A stretch of 64,000 nucleotides of DNA from Paracyclopina nana. Taxonomy: Eukaryota; Arthropoda; Copepoda; Cyclopoida; Cyclopettidae. How positions within the stretch are numbered: the first letter of the stretch is position 1; every line of letters starts with the position of its first letter. Location of the stretch: NCBI GenBank assembly GCA_019096065.1, contig JAGUCH010000003.1, positions 1,054,001-1,118,000 of the forward strand. Direction: 5' to 3'. Shown in pieces: positions 1 through 11,019 of this stretch. Position numbers and translations under genes: made by a program. A model generated the notes under the pieces. That model had not been told where the DNA came from. It worked only from the letters and a program-made list of their open reading frames with translations, and made no database searches.

Positions 1-1089
1 GCCAACCTCCTGGCCATGATAGCCTTCCCTCAGGATGACCAGGACACGCCGCACACCGGCCTCACTTACGTGGCTGCCCGCCTAGGCCTGCAACGGGTGC
101 CTCAAATCAAGGGCCGGAGGCTTTCCTATCTGCCACCACTCAAGCCCGGTCAGCGGGTCTTCGAGGTCAACAAGAAGACCGTGGACTATGCCAAGGACCC
201 CTGCGAATGGACCGAGGACATGCACGACTTCCTCTGGCTGCAGCATGTCGCGGCGCTTGGCCTGGTGGTCTTCACCACGGCAAAAGCCATGGTCCGCCAC
301 GGATTCTTTGGCAAGGCCGACCTTTGGAGGTATGCCCACTTTTTGTGTGACCGTGTGCGTGAGTGCGGGGGCGTGAGCAAGCTCAAGAAAGGCCGTGACC
401 AGAGGCCTTTGAACTCTGCCGAATGGATCGGCCTGGACACCCTGTACGAGGAAGACGGCATCAAGGCCGAGTTTTTGTTCTTGGTCCCGAGCGCTGCCCA
501 CAGCATCAATACTGTCCAAGACACCCGAAGGTATTGGAGGCTAGGAAGGCCTTACAAGGTCGACCTCCACAATGTTGACCGGAGGCTGGCAGAGGCTTTT
601 ACCTCCATCTTGGGGAAGCCCGCTCACCGAGCCAACCTCAGCCACCTTGCGTGTGTCCTCATCAAGAGGACGATTGGCCGCAGTTGCCCGCACTACTGTG
701 CCAAGTGCGGCAGCCTCGACCATTTGGAGGCTGGGTGCAACACCCCCCTCCACTGTGTGTTGCCTCTCTGCGACGAGGATGGCCACACCATCATGGCATG
801 CACTCGAGTCATGCACCAGTGCCACTTTTGCGATGAGATAGGCCATCATTCCGACCACCACTTTGAAGGACGTGGCAAGCCATGGGTGAGGATGGTCGAG
901 GAGGCTACCGTAGCCCACGCCTTGAGCCTTCAGGGCCACCGCCTCTTTGGAGGCTTTTCTGTCGAGATGGTCTACGACACAGATGGATGCATCGACCTGC
1001 TGCCGTACAACAAGATTGAAGAAGACGAGTACGGGCCCGATTTTATCTTGGAGGATCACGCCCTCCCCATTGCCTCTTCTTGGCCATAA
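1..1089 (+). CDS. Gag-like protein with three zinc knuckles, open at the left edge
   Basis: The frame is open from base 1, with the first ATG at 16, so the true start may lie upstream of the window; 357 residues are readable from that ATG. Residues about 229-276 carry three successive knuckles. The first is a perfect CCHC (CX2CX4HX4C), the second has spacing CX4CX4HX4C, and the third is a CX2CX4HX4H variant. Multiple knuckles are typical of Gag or ORF1 nucleic-acid-binding proteins of retroelements, though some cellular RNA-binding proteins have them too. The rest matches no family I recognise. The stop codon is 45 bp upstream of a polypurine stretch and a candidate LTR start, which favours a retroelement origin. 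No reverse transcriptase or integrase is visible, but the left part of any element is outside the window. GC content is clearly higher than in the flanks. Confidence 0.6.
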   Translation, partial: ANLLAMIAFPQDDQDTPHTGLTYVAARLGLQRVPQIKGRRLSYLPPLKPGQRVFEVNKKTVDYAKDPCEWTEDMHDFLWLQHVAALGLVVFTTAKAMVRHGFFGKADLWRYAHFLCDRVRECGGVSKLKKGRDQRPLNSAEWIGLDTLYEEDGIKAEFLFLVPSAAHSINTVQDTRRYWRLGRPYKVDLHNVDRRLAEAFTSILGKPAHRANLSHLACVLIKRTIGRSCPHYCAKCGSLDHLEAGCNTPLHCVLPLCDEDGHTIMACTRVMHQCHFCDEIGHHSDHHFEGRGKPWVRMVEEATVAHALSLQGHRLFGGFSVEMVYDTDGCIDLLPYNKIEEDEYGPDFILEDHALPIASSWP

Positions 1090-1134
1090 GTGCCGAAAGG
1101 CCGGTTGAGGCCGCGTCCTCCAAGAGGGGGACTT

Positions 1135-1583
1135 TGTTACGGGCCGCACCGGCAGCGGCGCTCAGCGCGCTGCGCACCTTTTCTCCGTCAGCAGCTCGGC
1201 CTCAAGAATGCGCAACTCAGCGCCAACTCGAATTTTGTGAATCAGTGTGAGAAAAATGTTGATCTGAATAAGAAGTATTTTTGTGCAATTTTTAGTCTTA
1301 GTTTTATTTTATGTAGTCTGTGTCATGTTGTCTTGTCAAGGTAGTCAAGTTGTGAGTCAATGGGCTCATTTAGGGACTGCTAAAGCTGTCCAGGTTGTCA
1401 TGAAGTCATTGTGATCAAGTCAGGCTTGATCCTTGTCAAGAAAAGTAGTATTAGTCAGGTTTTGAGTCTCTAGCTGGAGAAATCCAGCTCATGCATGTTT
1501 TACTTTCATGATCTAGCTTTTAGAGGACAAGCATCTTGTTCTATTGTCTTTATTGGTCTCTCACACTCAGAAGAAGAAGTAAC
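1135..1583 (+). mobile_element. Candidate LTR of a Gypsy-type retroelement
   Basis: A purine-rich tract (AAGAGGGGGA, 1122-1131) is followed by TGTTAC at 1135, a common start for Gypsy-type LTRs. The inverse hexamer, nearly complete (GTAAC, 1579-1583), occurs about 450 bp later. TGGGGACA follows it; this could be a primer-binding site starting TGG, or the LTR may instead end at CA, 1590-1591. Only one copy is in view, so this is a 3-prime or solo LTR by inference and the boundaries are approximate. Confidence 0.4.
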
Positions 1584-2196
1584 TGGGGACATTTTGTCTA
1601 CTTTTGCCCTCATCCTTGGGCATTGAGGAGCTGGACCAGGACCTTTTGAACTCCCTTGGCAGACCGACCATCGTGGAGTTGTGGAGGATTCGCTGTGGAA
1701 GCGGCCTTTCTCTATTGAAGCAGCCTCCTAGGTCTTCACAGTCCTCTCCAGGACGCCGAAGCCATCACCGGGCAAGGGGGACTTCAACATTTATACCGCA
1801 CTTGAGCACAGGCAAGTAGCAGTCCAAATATAGATGAGGATTGTCAAAAATCATCTGAAAATGGTACAAATATAGTAGATGACAAAGATCATCCATCTAA
1901 ATCATCTAACGCATCTATATTTATACAGAGCGGGTAGGGTCAGTTAAAGAAACTTTCTTTAGGGTCAGTATAGTTACATTCGTTGTCAGTTTGGTTGGGT
2001 AACCAGTCAGTAAAGTTAAGTAAATTCAATATTCAGTTGGGTTGTAAGTCAGTTTGCTTTTTGTATTCATATTTGTGGGGTAGGTAGCCAGTTGGTTTGG
2101 GTGAGTAGACAGTTTGGTAAAATAAGGTGTCAGTTGGGATCAGACTTGAGCCAGTTGTGTTAAGTCAGTGTTCAGTTGGGCTGAGCAAGTAGTCTA
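1584..2196. other. Non-coding, probably retroelement-derived flank
   Basis: GC-rich sequence at 1600-1810 ends in a second AAGGGGGACTT motif (1776-1786), similar to the polypurine stretch before the candidate LTR, so it may be a further retroelement remnant. From 1940 to 2190 a loose CAGTTGGG-like motif recurs irregularly. No gene can be supported. Confidence 0.35.
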
Positions 2197-2446
2197 CTGG
2201 TTAAAGGCTAATCGGTAAAAGGCTATTTGGTGTAAGGCTAATTGGTTAAAGGCTATATGGTTAAAGGCTAAATGGTTAAAGGCTAAATGGTTAAAGGCTA
2301 AATGGTTAAAGGCTAAATGGTGAAAGGCTAAATGGTTAAAGGCTAAATGGTTAAAGGCTAAATGGTGAAAGGCTAAATGGTGAAAGGCTAAAAGGTGAAA
2401 GGCTAGATTGGTGAAAGGCTAGATTGGTGAAAGGCTACAAAAAAAG
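2197..2446. repeat. 15-bp minisatellite (GGTTAAAGGCTAAAT units)
   Basis: About 16 head-to-tail copies of a 15-bp unit such as GGTTAAAGGCTAAAT or GGTGAAAGGCTAAAT. The array is the left arm of the foldback element copy described separately. The same unit forms both arms of the second copy at 11020-11698, where the arms are shorter. Confidence 0.9.
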
Positions 2447-2835
2447 CTAGATTGATAATGATACTCTACAAGAGTACAAAAACATTGAATTACATCTCTG
2501 TGATCATTGAAGTTCCAGCAATGAAAATCAGTGCAGTATGTTTGGTACTTGTAAGTATAAGCATGCATGCTCATTTGCATGAACTATACTAATTTTTTGA
2601 AATTGTGGATTCTAAAATATCGCCATATTTTTAATATCTACATAACATAACTGTTTTTCCCTGTTGGAACTGCGCTAATATTCCTAAGCTAAGCCCAAAT
2701 AAGCAATTTTGCGCCACAAACAATTATGAAACCAAGCATTATCAAGGAAAATGAAAAAGTAGAGATATGTCACTTGGCAACCAATCAAACAGTATCACTC
2801 ATAAACATCTGCTATTAACCTTTTTTTATATAGCT
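2197..2835. mobile_element. Foldback-type element, copy 1, lacking its right arm
   Basis: It starts CTGGTTAAAGGC immediately after a TA dinucleotide, like the copy at 11020. After the minisatellite arm it shares the internal segments around 2445-2530 and 2680-2825 with that copy, for example the stretch including GTTCCAGCAATGAAAATCAG. It stops matching near 2830, where the second copy has its right-hand inverted arm. It has no coding capacity, so it would be non-autonomous. Confidence 0.6.
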
Positions 2836-3540
2836 TTTGTTACAAAAAAGATGTTTACGCAAAAAAAACTATATAGTGATATATCTTTCATTTGAAATGC
2901 TTAGCAAGGCAAAGAAGATGTTTTTACAAGACAAAGTGAAGTGCTGCTTTAAGGGAAAAACCAATGAGTGTGAAAAAGTTAAAAGAAACCACAAGAATTT
3001 CATCTTGGAGGAGCATATGGCGAAGTTGCTTATTTAATGACGAGCAATTAGTGTAGTTCTAGGCATACATAGTAAGGTTTCCTTTTCAGTCATTAATTGA
3101 GTGCATGCGTGTGGCTTCTCTTCGTTTTGCCAACATTGACTTTGCATATCTCGGTTTTTTTTACTATCAACATAATTATGATTTACCCTAGTCTAGTGTA
3201 AATTCTCATGAAAATCAGGATTTTGCATACTATATATGCCCATTGCCAACTTTTGTCTGCAATTTGCTACACTTTCTGTTGCATGGAGTCTCATTAAGAA
3301 AAAACTTCATTTTCCCTATATTTACATCATCTCTTCTTTGAATTTTCCGTGTGTGGATTTTCTCCTCTTGACATCATTCTTCTGGCCAAAATTCCTTTTC
3401 TTGCCTGTTTGCCAAGCAAAGAAGGGCTTGAGTCCCCAAAAACTGTATATATTAGATGCATTGAAGAATTTTCTTTAAATAATTATATTTTCAGGCTGTG
3501 ATATGTTTGTTTGCAGCATTTAAAGATACGAAACGCGAAC
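2836..3540. other. AT-rich intergenic sequence
   Basis: Only short open frames are present (2837-3037 and 3236-3478), without codon character or splice structure. I see nothing functional. Confidence 0.5.
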
Positions 3541-3766
3541 TTCGTCGTCGTCGTCGTCATCGCGCGTCTCTCTGCATTTCCACTGCACCGCGATCGTGTA
3601 TTCTTCGGCAGAGGCTTCAGTTTTCCCCGGACCTCTTCAGGCTTTGGAAGTCATTAGGGTGAAGTTGAGACTGCTACACAGCAATGCACATGTCCATTGT
3701 TCGTGTTCATCTTGATGAATAATAGCGACGCTCCTCCACGATTTTGAAAGGAAAAACAGCCTCATC
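3541..3766 (+). promoter_or_regulatory. Candidate promoter and 5-prime UTR of the coiled-coil gene
   Basis: A GC-richer block with TCG runs (3540-3560) rises out of AT-rich sequence just upstream of ATG 3767, which begins a 24-nt coding stub followed by a GTAAGA donor. No TATA box or initiator was identified with confidence, so this is inferred from composition and context. Confidence 0.3.
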
Positions 3767-6700
3767 ATGGTCAGGCGATTTGGAAAAATGGTAAGACACT
3801 TCCATAATTAAACTTCCACAAAGAAAGAAAAAGTAGGATATCTATCTTCAGCTGGAATCTTGACGGAGACTAGTTCAAATCTCCCATTATAAGTAGCAAG
3901 GCAAAATGACTAGAATTAATCATCATTAATTTTGAGAGATGTAGTGCCAAATGTCCCTTTTTCTGCTCGGCTGGCCCTGATCTCTTGACTGATTGGCCCC
4001 CATATTTATATGCTATATATCCCATATATGCGCGCGCTGATTTGGCAATGCTGCTGGTGTGCAGACAATATCATGTTGGATGCCTTTGATGCTATCTCGG
4101 TGTCTGATCATTGATCAAGTAGCGAGAGTGGGTGTTTTTCTGGTTGATGGACATGTGTCAGTGGGGGACGACATCCTCACAAACGAAGCCATTAACTCAC
4201 TTGAGGTCATCTACAAAGAATGATGGGAAACTTGGCGAGGTGGTGGGATTTGTTCTAACCTTCAATGACACTTTGGCAGCCTATTTAGCTGCATGATGAT
4301 ACATCTAAAGCGTTTACGCGTTCATGTTGAGGTGTATACATGGCCATAATTGATTTTTAGCTGACGTCATTAGCGTCGTATTTTTGGCACACTTGTTACG
4401 AATATCCACGGGAAATAGGTAATATACTATAGTGCTTCAATCTTTTTAGTGTCAATATGTGTGCTGCTGTTTTTGTCTCGTATGTGGCATCATTATGAAA
4501 AACATTTGCATTGTGTTTGATAGATGTTTCGCAGATGCAATGCAACAGCAGCTAAATTGATAGATAACGCCAGATTGTTGCTGCTGCTGCTTCCCACGTG
4601 GATATGGGTTAAAATGCTGCCGTTTATGATATCACAATTTTGCTCTCGTAGCTGAAATCGATGCGCTTAAGGCGCAATGAAACTCCGGTGGCAATTTGTC
4701 TTTTACAACCCCTCCGGTTGAAAAATGTCGCGCGCTCGCGCAGCTTAATTATGAAAGGACAATCTTGTCATGCAGAGATGGTCCTCGTTTCCCTCTCTGT
4801 TTAGAGGATCTGGAAGCATATATCATTCATCAAAGGCGTGGGAATCCAGCTTACATGACGATGATGATGGTGACAAAAGTCCTGGCTCCTTCTGTTGAAA
4901 TCTCACTTTGGAAATTGGAACATGCCGCACTTTTTTGAGTTTCACCCAAGCTACTGTGAAGCTATTTTACCTTTTCGGTTTTTCGGCATATGGCAAGAAT
5001 TCCATCTCCACTGAGTAGGAAAGAAAGTTGCGAACGCTGACAATAACGTACGCAATTATAAAAAGCATGCAGTTCAATGGTGAGCATAATGCTCTAATTG
5101 CCGGTGCTCGTTAGTAAAAGTTCCGATCCCGTTGCTCGTTTTGTGTCCGTGAGCTCCAGATTTGCTCGGAGCGACGTCTGTTGAACGAGAGCTGGCAAAG
5201 TGAGAGTTCGTATCATTGGGCTCCCCAATATAATAGCCCAGCCTAGCTACAACAACATCTTGGAGAATGCAACGGAACACGATCGAGCGGCTGCTGGCTA
5301 GCTGGCATAATGTTTCAAAGGCATCGGATGCCATTTTTATTACCTGGATCGACCAAGTGGTATTTTCAAGGCTCGTCAACGACAAGATTAGTAGATATGC
5401 GTAGATATATGCGAAGGATTGCATTATTTTCCATATTCCGCGAAATGACGGGACTCGCGCGGCGCTTGGTAGCGTGCGCAGACCGTTTGACGGAATATGA
5501 CGCTCGGGTGTCATTGAAAAATAATATTAAAAGTGCCTCTTGTTTTCGTCGTGCGCTGCGCTAAAGAGGATTAGATTTGTGTGCCGCACGAGTGCGATTC
5601 TCACATTTCTCCGCGAATGCAACAATAATATTATAATATGCTTCAACGTAAATGGGAACGTGAGGCTGCGGAACGAGCGTGAAATGAGCGCTTAACCAAT
5701 ATAAAAGTCTTTGGATATTTCTATACATGAAACTTCTTGCGGTCCTCCCTGCTAATTGAGGTTGTGTACGTAGCTCACGATGGAGAAGAACTCTCTACGT
5801 ACGCACGTACTAATGGTGTTTCAATGCATGTAGCGGGAGATTTTCTTTTCCGCCGCCCTAAATTCCCATCTCAAAGTTCAGTCGCGGTGCCAATTTCTCA
5901 TGTCGTACCATCTCATCATATCGTGATCGCATACACGATGATACCATGTTGCCGCTACCAAAATCACCTCGCACGTAAGGGCAAAAGGCGCCAATTTCCA
6001 CATTTTTGTCGTCACTCGCACCCCACAGAGCTGGAGGTCCATCAGCGAAATTTCTCCCATACATCTCCAACGTACGTGCGACAAAGGCAGCTAGGCGTGT
6101 GTGTGTGTGTGACAATAATGAGCCGGCGTTTGCCGAAAAATATCTATATACGAGTTCGAAATCTCCGAGTTTTGTACGTACGTATGGCCGCCAAAATGAT
6201 CCATCACGGTGTCGCACAATGCCGCAGTCAGAATCCTTTGAAAAATGACGGCCGTAATTGCGTTCGCACTTGAAACGCGCCCATTTATAAGGAATCAAGT
6301 GTCCACTAGCTGTGGTTGCTGGATGCTTTGGCCGCATTTGGACATGCGATCCCACCTCTTATTCCGTATTTAGCCATCTAGACGAGTCAATTGCACTTCA
6401 TTGACAACGTTGCCATGCGATCTGCTTCAGACCACCCGGATCCACCCACTCTGCTCATACGTGACGCGGTCATTTCGTATCAAGCCAATGCAGCGATGAA
6501 AAAACTAAGCGGCCTTTGGATCTTTTTACTTTTCCGTTACTTGGAAGAAGTGGCCCGGAGCGTCAGTAGCTCCTCTCATCCCGCTACTCATTTTAGAAAT
6601 TATTGGGCGGCGTAGGCAACTGGGAAGTGTTGCAAACATGTCTAACTGTAAAATAGTTGGCCATCTCCGCGGCGCATAACTAGCTGCGGCGAAACTCTTC

Positions 6701-8370
6701 CATTATATGCGATAAGAGAGCGTATTGATCGATTCATCAAGTGTGCAGCGCAATCAAGCCACCGTTTGTTATGATTGCGTTGCGCTCGCGGAATAATTTT
6801 TATTCCGCCGTTGTTGTTGTTCATGACCGTGAATATGCCATATAAGAGTTGATAGCGTTCATAACATGCGCAGCCATCTTCAGTTTTTATGAATATTGAA
6901 TGCGTGGAGCCTTATGACCTTAAGATTTAATTTGGAGTTTCCACTTAGCACCATCATCATCATCATCTAAATGGAATGATGCCTTTTATATGTAGCCCTA
7001 AAAGCACTTTTGTCGACTCACAATGATAACAGCGTTGTCATTCATCCCAGTCTTCAAAATATATATATAAGTAGCATGGCTTATCTTCAAGCAAATATTG
7101 ATTGTTATTCCTCGCAAAAGGATTCTGACGAGATTAGCTTGCCTCGCAATTTTAAATACGCTACTAATTAGGCATGGGCGGAACGAAGTTTACCGAGGCC
7201 AACGCAACCTCCCTTGATAAAAAGATATTATCATTATTCCAGATGTCCTTCAGCGGGAGGCTGAGCCAGGACAGCAGCGGAGGCTCCAACGTTGTCCCGC
7301 TCTCCTTGAGCCTCCACGAGGACGAGGACAGGCTGTCACTGCCCATCCACACGGCCCTGCTCACCTCGGGCCACTTGATGCACCACGTGCAAAAGCAGGT
7401 GCTCGTGCAGGACTTGATCGACTGCAAGGCGCGGCTTCTGGAGCAGTCGCGGATGGTCAAGGAGCTGCGCCAGGCCCACGAGGCCCAATTGGTATCCGTG
7501 TCACGCCAACTCCTCGAGCTCGAATGTGGGCTGCGGAAACGCGAACGCGAGCTCTGCGCGACCCTCGCGCAACGAGACCGAGTCATCCGGGAGCAAGCTC
7601 ACATCATACGATTCCTCACCAAGAAGACTGGCACCAAACGGAGGGACATCCTCAAGCTGGCTGACGAGGCCGTGGCCAAAATACCTCAGCTGTCAGAGCT
7701 GCAGAACGAGCGGGCGGAACCATTGGATGACAGCCATAACGCTACTCCTCATAGCTTGACCTCCATTGTTGAGAGCGAGAGCGAGAACGACAGCGCCATC
7801 ATCCTGGACGAGTTGGGATCCGGAGGCGTCTCGAGGTCGGTGTCGGATGCCGACGCCGCTGACAAGGTGACAAAAGGTAATTACCACTTGCTGCGTCACG
7901 GGAGCTTCGAGAGGTACAAGATCCGCTGCTCCAAGATGCAGCAAGGCCAACATGAGCACTTTGCTCAAGTGGCGGCCAATGCCACGCTGCCACGGAGCAA
8001 AAAGCGCAAATCCGCAGCAGAGGTCTTCGACGTGAGCTCCAGCTTAAGCAAGGAGCGGAGTTCTGGAGGAGGATCAGCCACGACTGTGATTGTCATCGGA
8101 GCTAGCGCAAATAATAATGGTAGCAGCAATAGCAACAATCATCGCAGCGTCACTAAGCCGAGGGACGTGAAGAACAAGTCGAATCGGACCAAGATGATCC
8201 TCAAAAGCTTGTCATCATCCTCATCCGGATCCTCGTCATCCAGCAAGTCACCCTCGCCGCCCATAGGCTTGCCCAGTGACAAGTTTGTGCGGCAAAGTGG
8301 CAGCGTCTATTGCTCCATGTTTGGAGCGGATTTGCTAACTAGCGAAGAGGAATCGTACTCGTATGCTTAA
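3767..8370 (+). CDS. Serine-rich coiled-coil protein, family not recognised
   Basis: The large coding exon is 7243-8370 (375 codons). It begins with ATG directly after a good acceptor (TTATTCCAG). A first exon at 3767-3790 (MVRRFGKM, then the donor GTAAGA) joins it in phase 0, giving 383 residues; that joining is inference. The central region is a strong coiled coil rich in E, R, Q and L, containing QRDRVIREQAHIIRFLTKK. Downstream are a long low-complexity tail with Ser, Asn and Gly runs, basic patches (RSKKRKS) that could be nuclear signals, and an acidic end. There are no membrane segments or catalytic motifs. If the first exon is right, the intron is about 3.45 kb, far longer than most here. 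A poly(A) signal lies 24 bp after the stop. A further start at 7174 is possible but lies in sequence that looks intronic. Confidence 0.6.
3791..7242. other. Probable long intron of the coiled-coil gene
   Basis: About 3.45 kb without a supportable exon. The part from 4900 to 6900 is single-copy-looking, with many CG and CGTACG-type motifs and overlapping open frames on both strands (5737-6273 plus, 5858-6355 minus) that lack protein-like composition. The length and lack of repeats would suit regulatory sequence, which is a guess. A small CATCATCATCAT run sits near 6955. Confidence 0.35.
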
Positions 8371-8394
8371 CTATGATTCCTAATGTTTGAGTGC

Positions 8395-8400
8395 AATAAA
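8395..8400 (+). terminator. Poly(A) signal of the coiled-coil gene
   Basis: AATAAA lies 24 bp after the stop codon at 8370, a normal position for cleavage and polyadenylation. Confidence 0.65.
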
Positions 8401-10062
8401 TGTTGCTGGTCATGAACGAGTCAACTTGCGCGACATCAAGGAGAGATGCTTGCAAATGCTTGATGAGCCTTGAAATGTAGAAATTTGCATCATGATGCGT
8501 CGTGACTGATCGTAATTATCCGCATGTGTGCAATAAAATCAGAGCAAGTTTTCCAGCTAATTAATCAACGACGGGAAGTTAAAGGTCGAAGACGCTCACA
8601 TATGTATCATTACCAATGTACGCAGCATAGTACAATTTATACAAATACATGGATGCGCATGCAAGAAGCTATACTATTTCCTTTTTTATTTGTCGTGATC
8701 GTAATCAGCTTTTGCGAAATTGAATGGTTCTGTCAATGCTACAACTTTTTCAGCCATTGCTTCGGTCGTGCTGCACGAAAAAATTGCTCAAAAATAATTT
8801 GACTGACCTTACGCGGAAGAGATGATTATTATTGTGCCATTAAACGTGTGGAACTCACTTAGAGGGAGAAGAAACCTTTGACACGATATTGGCATTGTGT
8901 TCAAAAATAGTGCCAAAACTGCAATGAATATCTGTATATGTAGCGAAGCAAAAGAAACGTGCTGTTTCTTAATTGGCCTAATAACACCTTTATAATCGCT
9001 CATTCTTGATTTAAAAACTTCTAAAGTTCAGCAGATTCACTATTTGCCCTGATCATTGCTTCTCTATCACCGCTGAATAGCATCTAAACATCAAACAAGC
9101 AATAAAGACACTTGAAAAAGCTGGATTCTTAAAAGTTTTATGTTGACTTTGCAACTTCATGTGAAAAGCTAGCGGCTTGATCAAGCTCGCTAGATGTCAT
9201 CGTAAAAATAGGCTGATTTTCAACGTTACATAATATATATGAGCGTTCCACTCGTACATATAATGAAAAATCGTCTCTTAGATTTTTTTTATCACTTTTG
9301 CAAAGTCCGTGCAGAGAAAGTGCCCTGAAATTGGTTTAAAACTGTGAGAATTCCAAGGCATATCTTTGTATGTATGAGACTTGGACTTATCAGACTTGGG
9401 ATTAGTTTAGGCTTTAGGGTTCATAAGACTTGTGGCTAGCTGGCTGGTTCGCGCGTAGCATACAATTCTGGCTTTTTGTTAAGCACTAAGAAGGGACTAA
9501 GGAGACTGGCTCAGAAGACTTGAGGGCAGTTCTCAGTAGGATATTTTAGCGCTTAGGTATTTATGATTTTGTAAGTCCTGTTTAGAGTAGTTTCAGTGTG
9601 CTTAGTGCTATGTAAGACAAAGTTTGAGCACCCTTGCCATTCATTTCCCCCATAATCTGTGCATATGCAAAAGTTGGAGCTCATGTCTCAAATATAATTT
9701 TTCACTCATTTTTTCACAATTGACTTTGATTTGACTGCATTTTTTGAAAATGGAATTTTAGAGGACATTTCTTTGAAAAAGCACCATAAAAGGATGGTTT
9801 GCACAATTCTGTTAACAATGAAGAAGCTCAAAAGTTTCTTGGTTTTACCAAGGTATCAAGGCATTCAATGTTATATATTGACTTGACAGTTTGAGATTGT
9901 AAGCCACAAATATACACATCAACCTGAGGGCTATTGCAACCCAGAAAAAATTGCCCACCTAAAATATATACATATTCTGAAAGCTTATGCTCAGGGGTTC
10001 ATTTGGTAGTAATTTTAAAATCCTGGCCTAGCGCTTCCCATAGCATAAAATTTTAAAAAACC
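8401..10062. other. Intergenic, no gene seen
   Basis: AT-rich sequence with short incidental open frames (8524-8802 plus, 8809-9003 minus). Neither has splice signals that extend it or recognisable protein content. Confidence 0.45.
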
Positions 10063-10369
10063 TCTAGCGCCGAAAGCATTGACTAGGTCGGATTTTGTAT
10101 GTTAATATACCCCCACTAGAATTGCGAGATCTATATTTCTTTACTTCATACGAAAATTGCTAGGATGCCCAGGAATCGAGATATTGTGGTCGGATCATAC
10201 AACTATTGAATTTATGCCATTTGACAAAGAAGAAACCTGCCACCACTGTATCTCGATTCCAGGGCATCCTAGCAATTTTCTTATGAAATAAAGAAAGATA
10301 GATCTTGCAATTTTATTGGGGGTATTATAACAGTCAAAATCCGACCAAGTCAATATTTTCGACGCTAGA
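10063..10369. mobile_element. Long inverted repeat, MITE-like hairpin of about 307 bp
   Basis: Two arms of about 128 bp (10063 to about 10190, and about 10242-10369) are reverse complements at roughly 85-90% by eye, separated by about 50 bp. Shared blocks include TCTAGCG at the outer ends, GGTCGGATTTTG, AATACCCCCA and ATTGCTAGGATGCCC. It has no coding capacity. The structure fits a miniature inverted-repeat element able to form a long RNA or DNA hairpin. A target-site duplication is not obvious. Confidence 0.75.
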
Positions 10370-11019
10370 AATCCTGATACATGCTTTCATATTCAAAAAT
10401 CAGTTTTTTGGTCCAAACCCCTTGTAATGGTGTGTGAGCAAAAAAAATCAGAGTAGCCCTGGCCAGGGGCCTAGGCGATTCCAGTCATGCTGCATTGTGA
10501 CAGCTAACTGTTTAAATGGCCCTGCCCCTGGCCCCTGAATTGTTTTGCTTGTGACAAGCCTCCAGGTCAGCAGAGACCTCAAAGAGGCTGAAAAAAGACA
10601 CTTTCATCCACTGACATTGGCTCCTGGCCAGTGGCAGTGCCAATGTAACCTCAATTGTTTTACTTGTGGCAAGCCTATTGGTGTCCACTGACATTTTTAA
10701 GATGGTAAAAAGTTTGCCTATGACTTCACTTCTTCTAATCGGTGTTACATTTGTTACCATAAAGGCATATTTTAAAAAAGATGTATTTTTGAATTGCTCT
10801 GGGAGCTCCATTTGCAGGCATGAATTTTCTTTTTTGTAATTACACTTCTAATCTTTGACTTTCATCCAGAGTTGAAAAATCAAAAATCCATCCATTGACA
10901 TGGAAGGAAAATGTCCTCAAAGTAGGGTCCGAAAAAGTGAATTTTGGCCATTTCCCAACTAGTTTGTTTACATTTTTCAACTTTTTTCCCCTGACACCAA
11001 GGGACCCCCCTGGGCTCTA

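Noticed and set aside
5737-6355. Overlapping open frames on both strands (178 and 165 residues)
   Set aside because: No protein-like composition, no motif, no splice context; opposite-strand overlap suggests chance in CpG-rich sequence.
7174-7242. Start of the coiled-coil protein at 7174
   Set aside because: AT-rich sequence with a T-rich tract and AG just before 7243 looks like an intron end.
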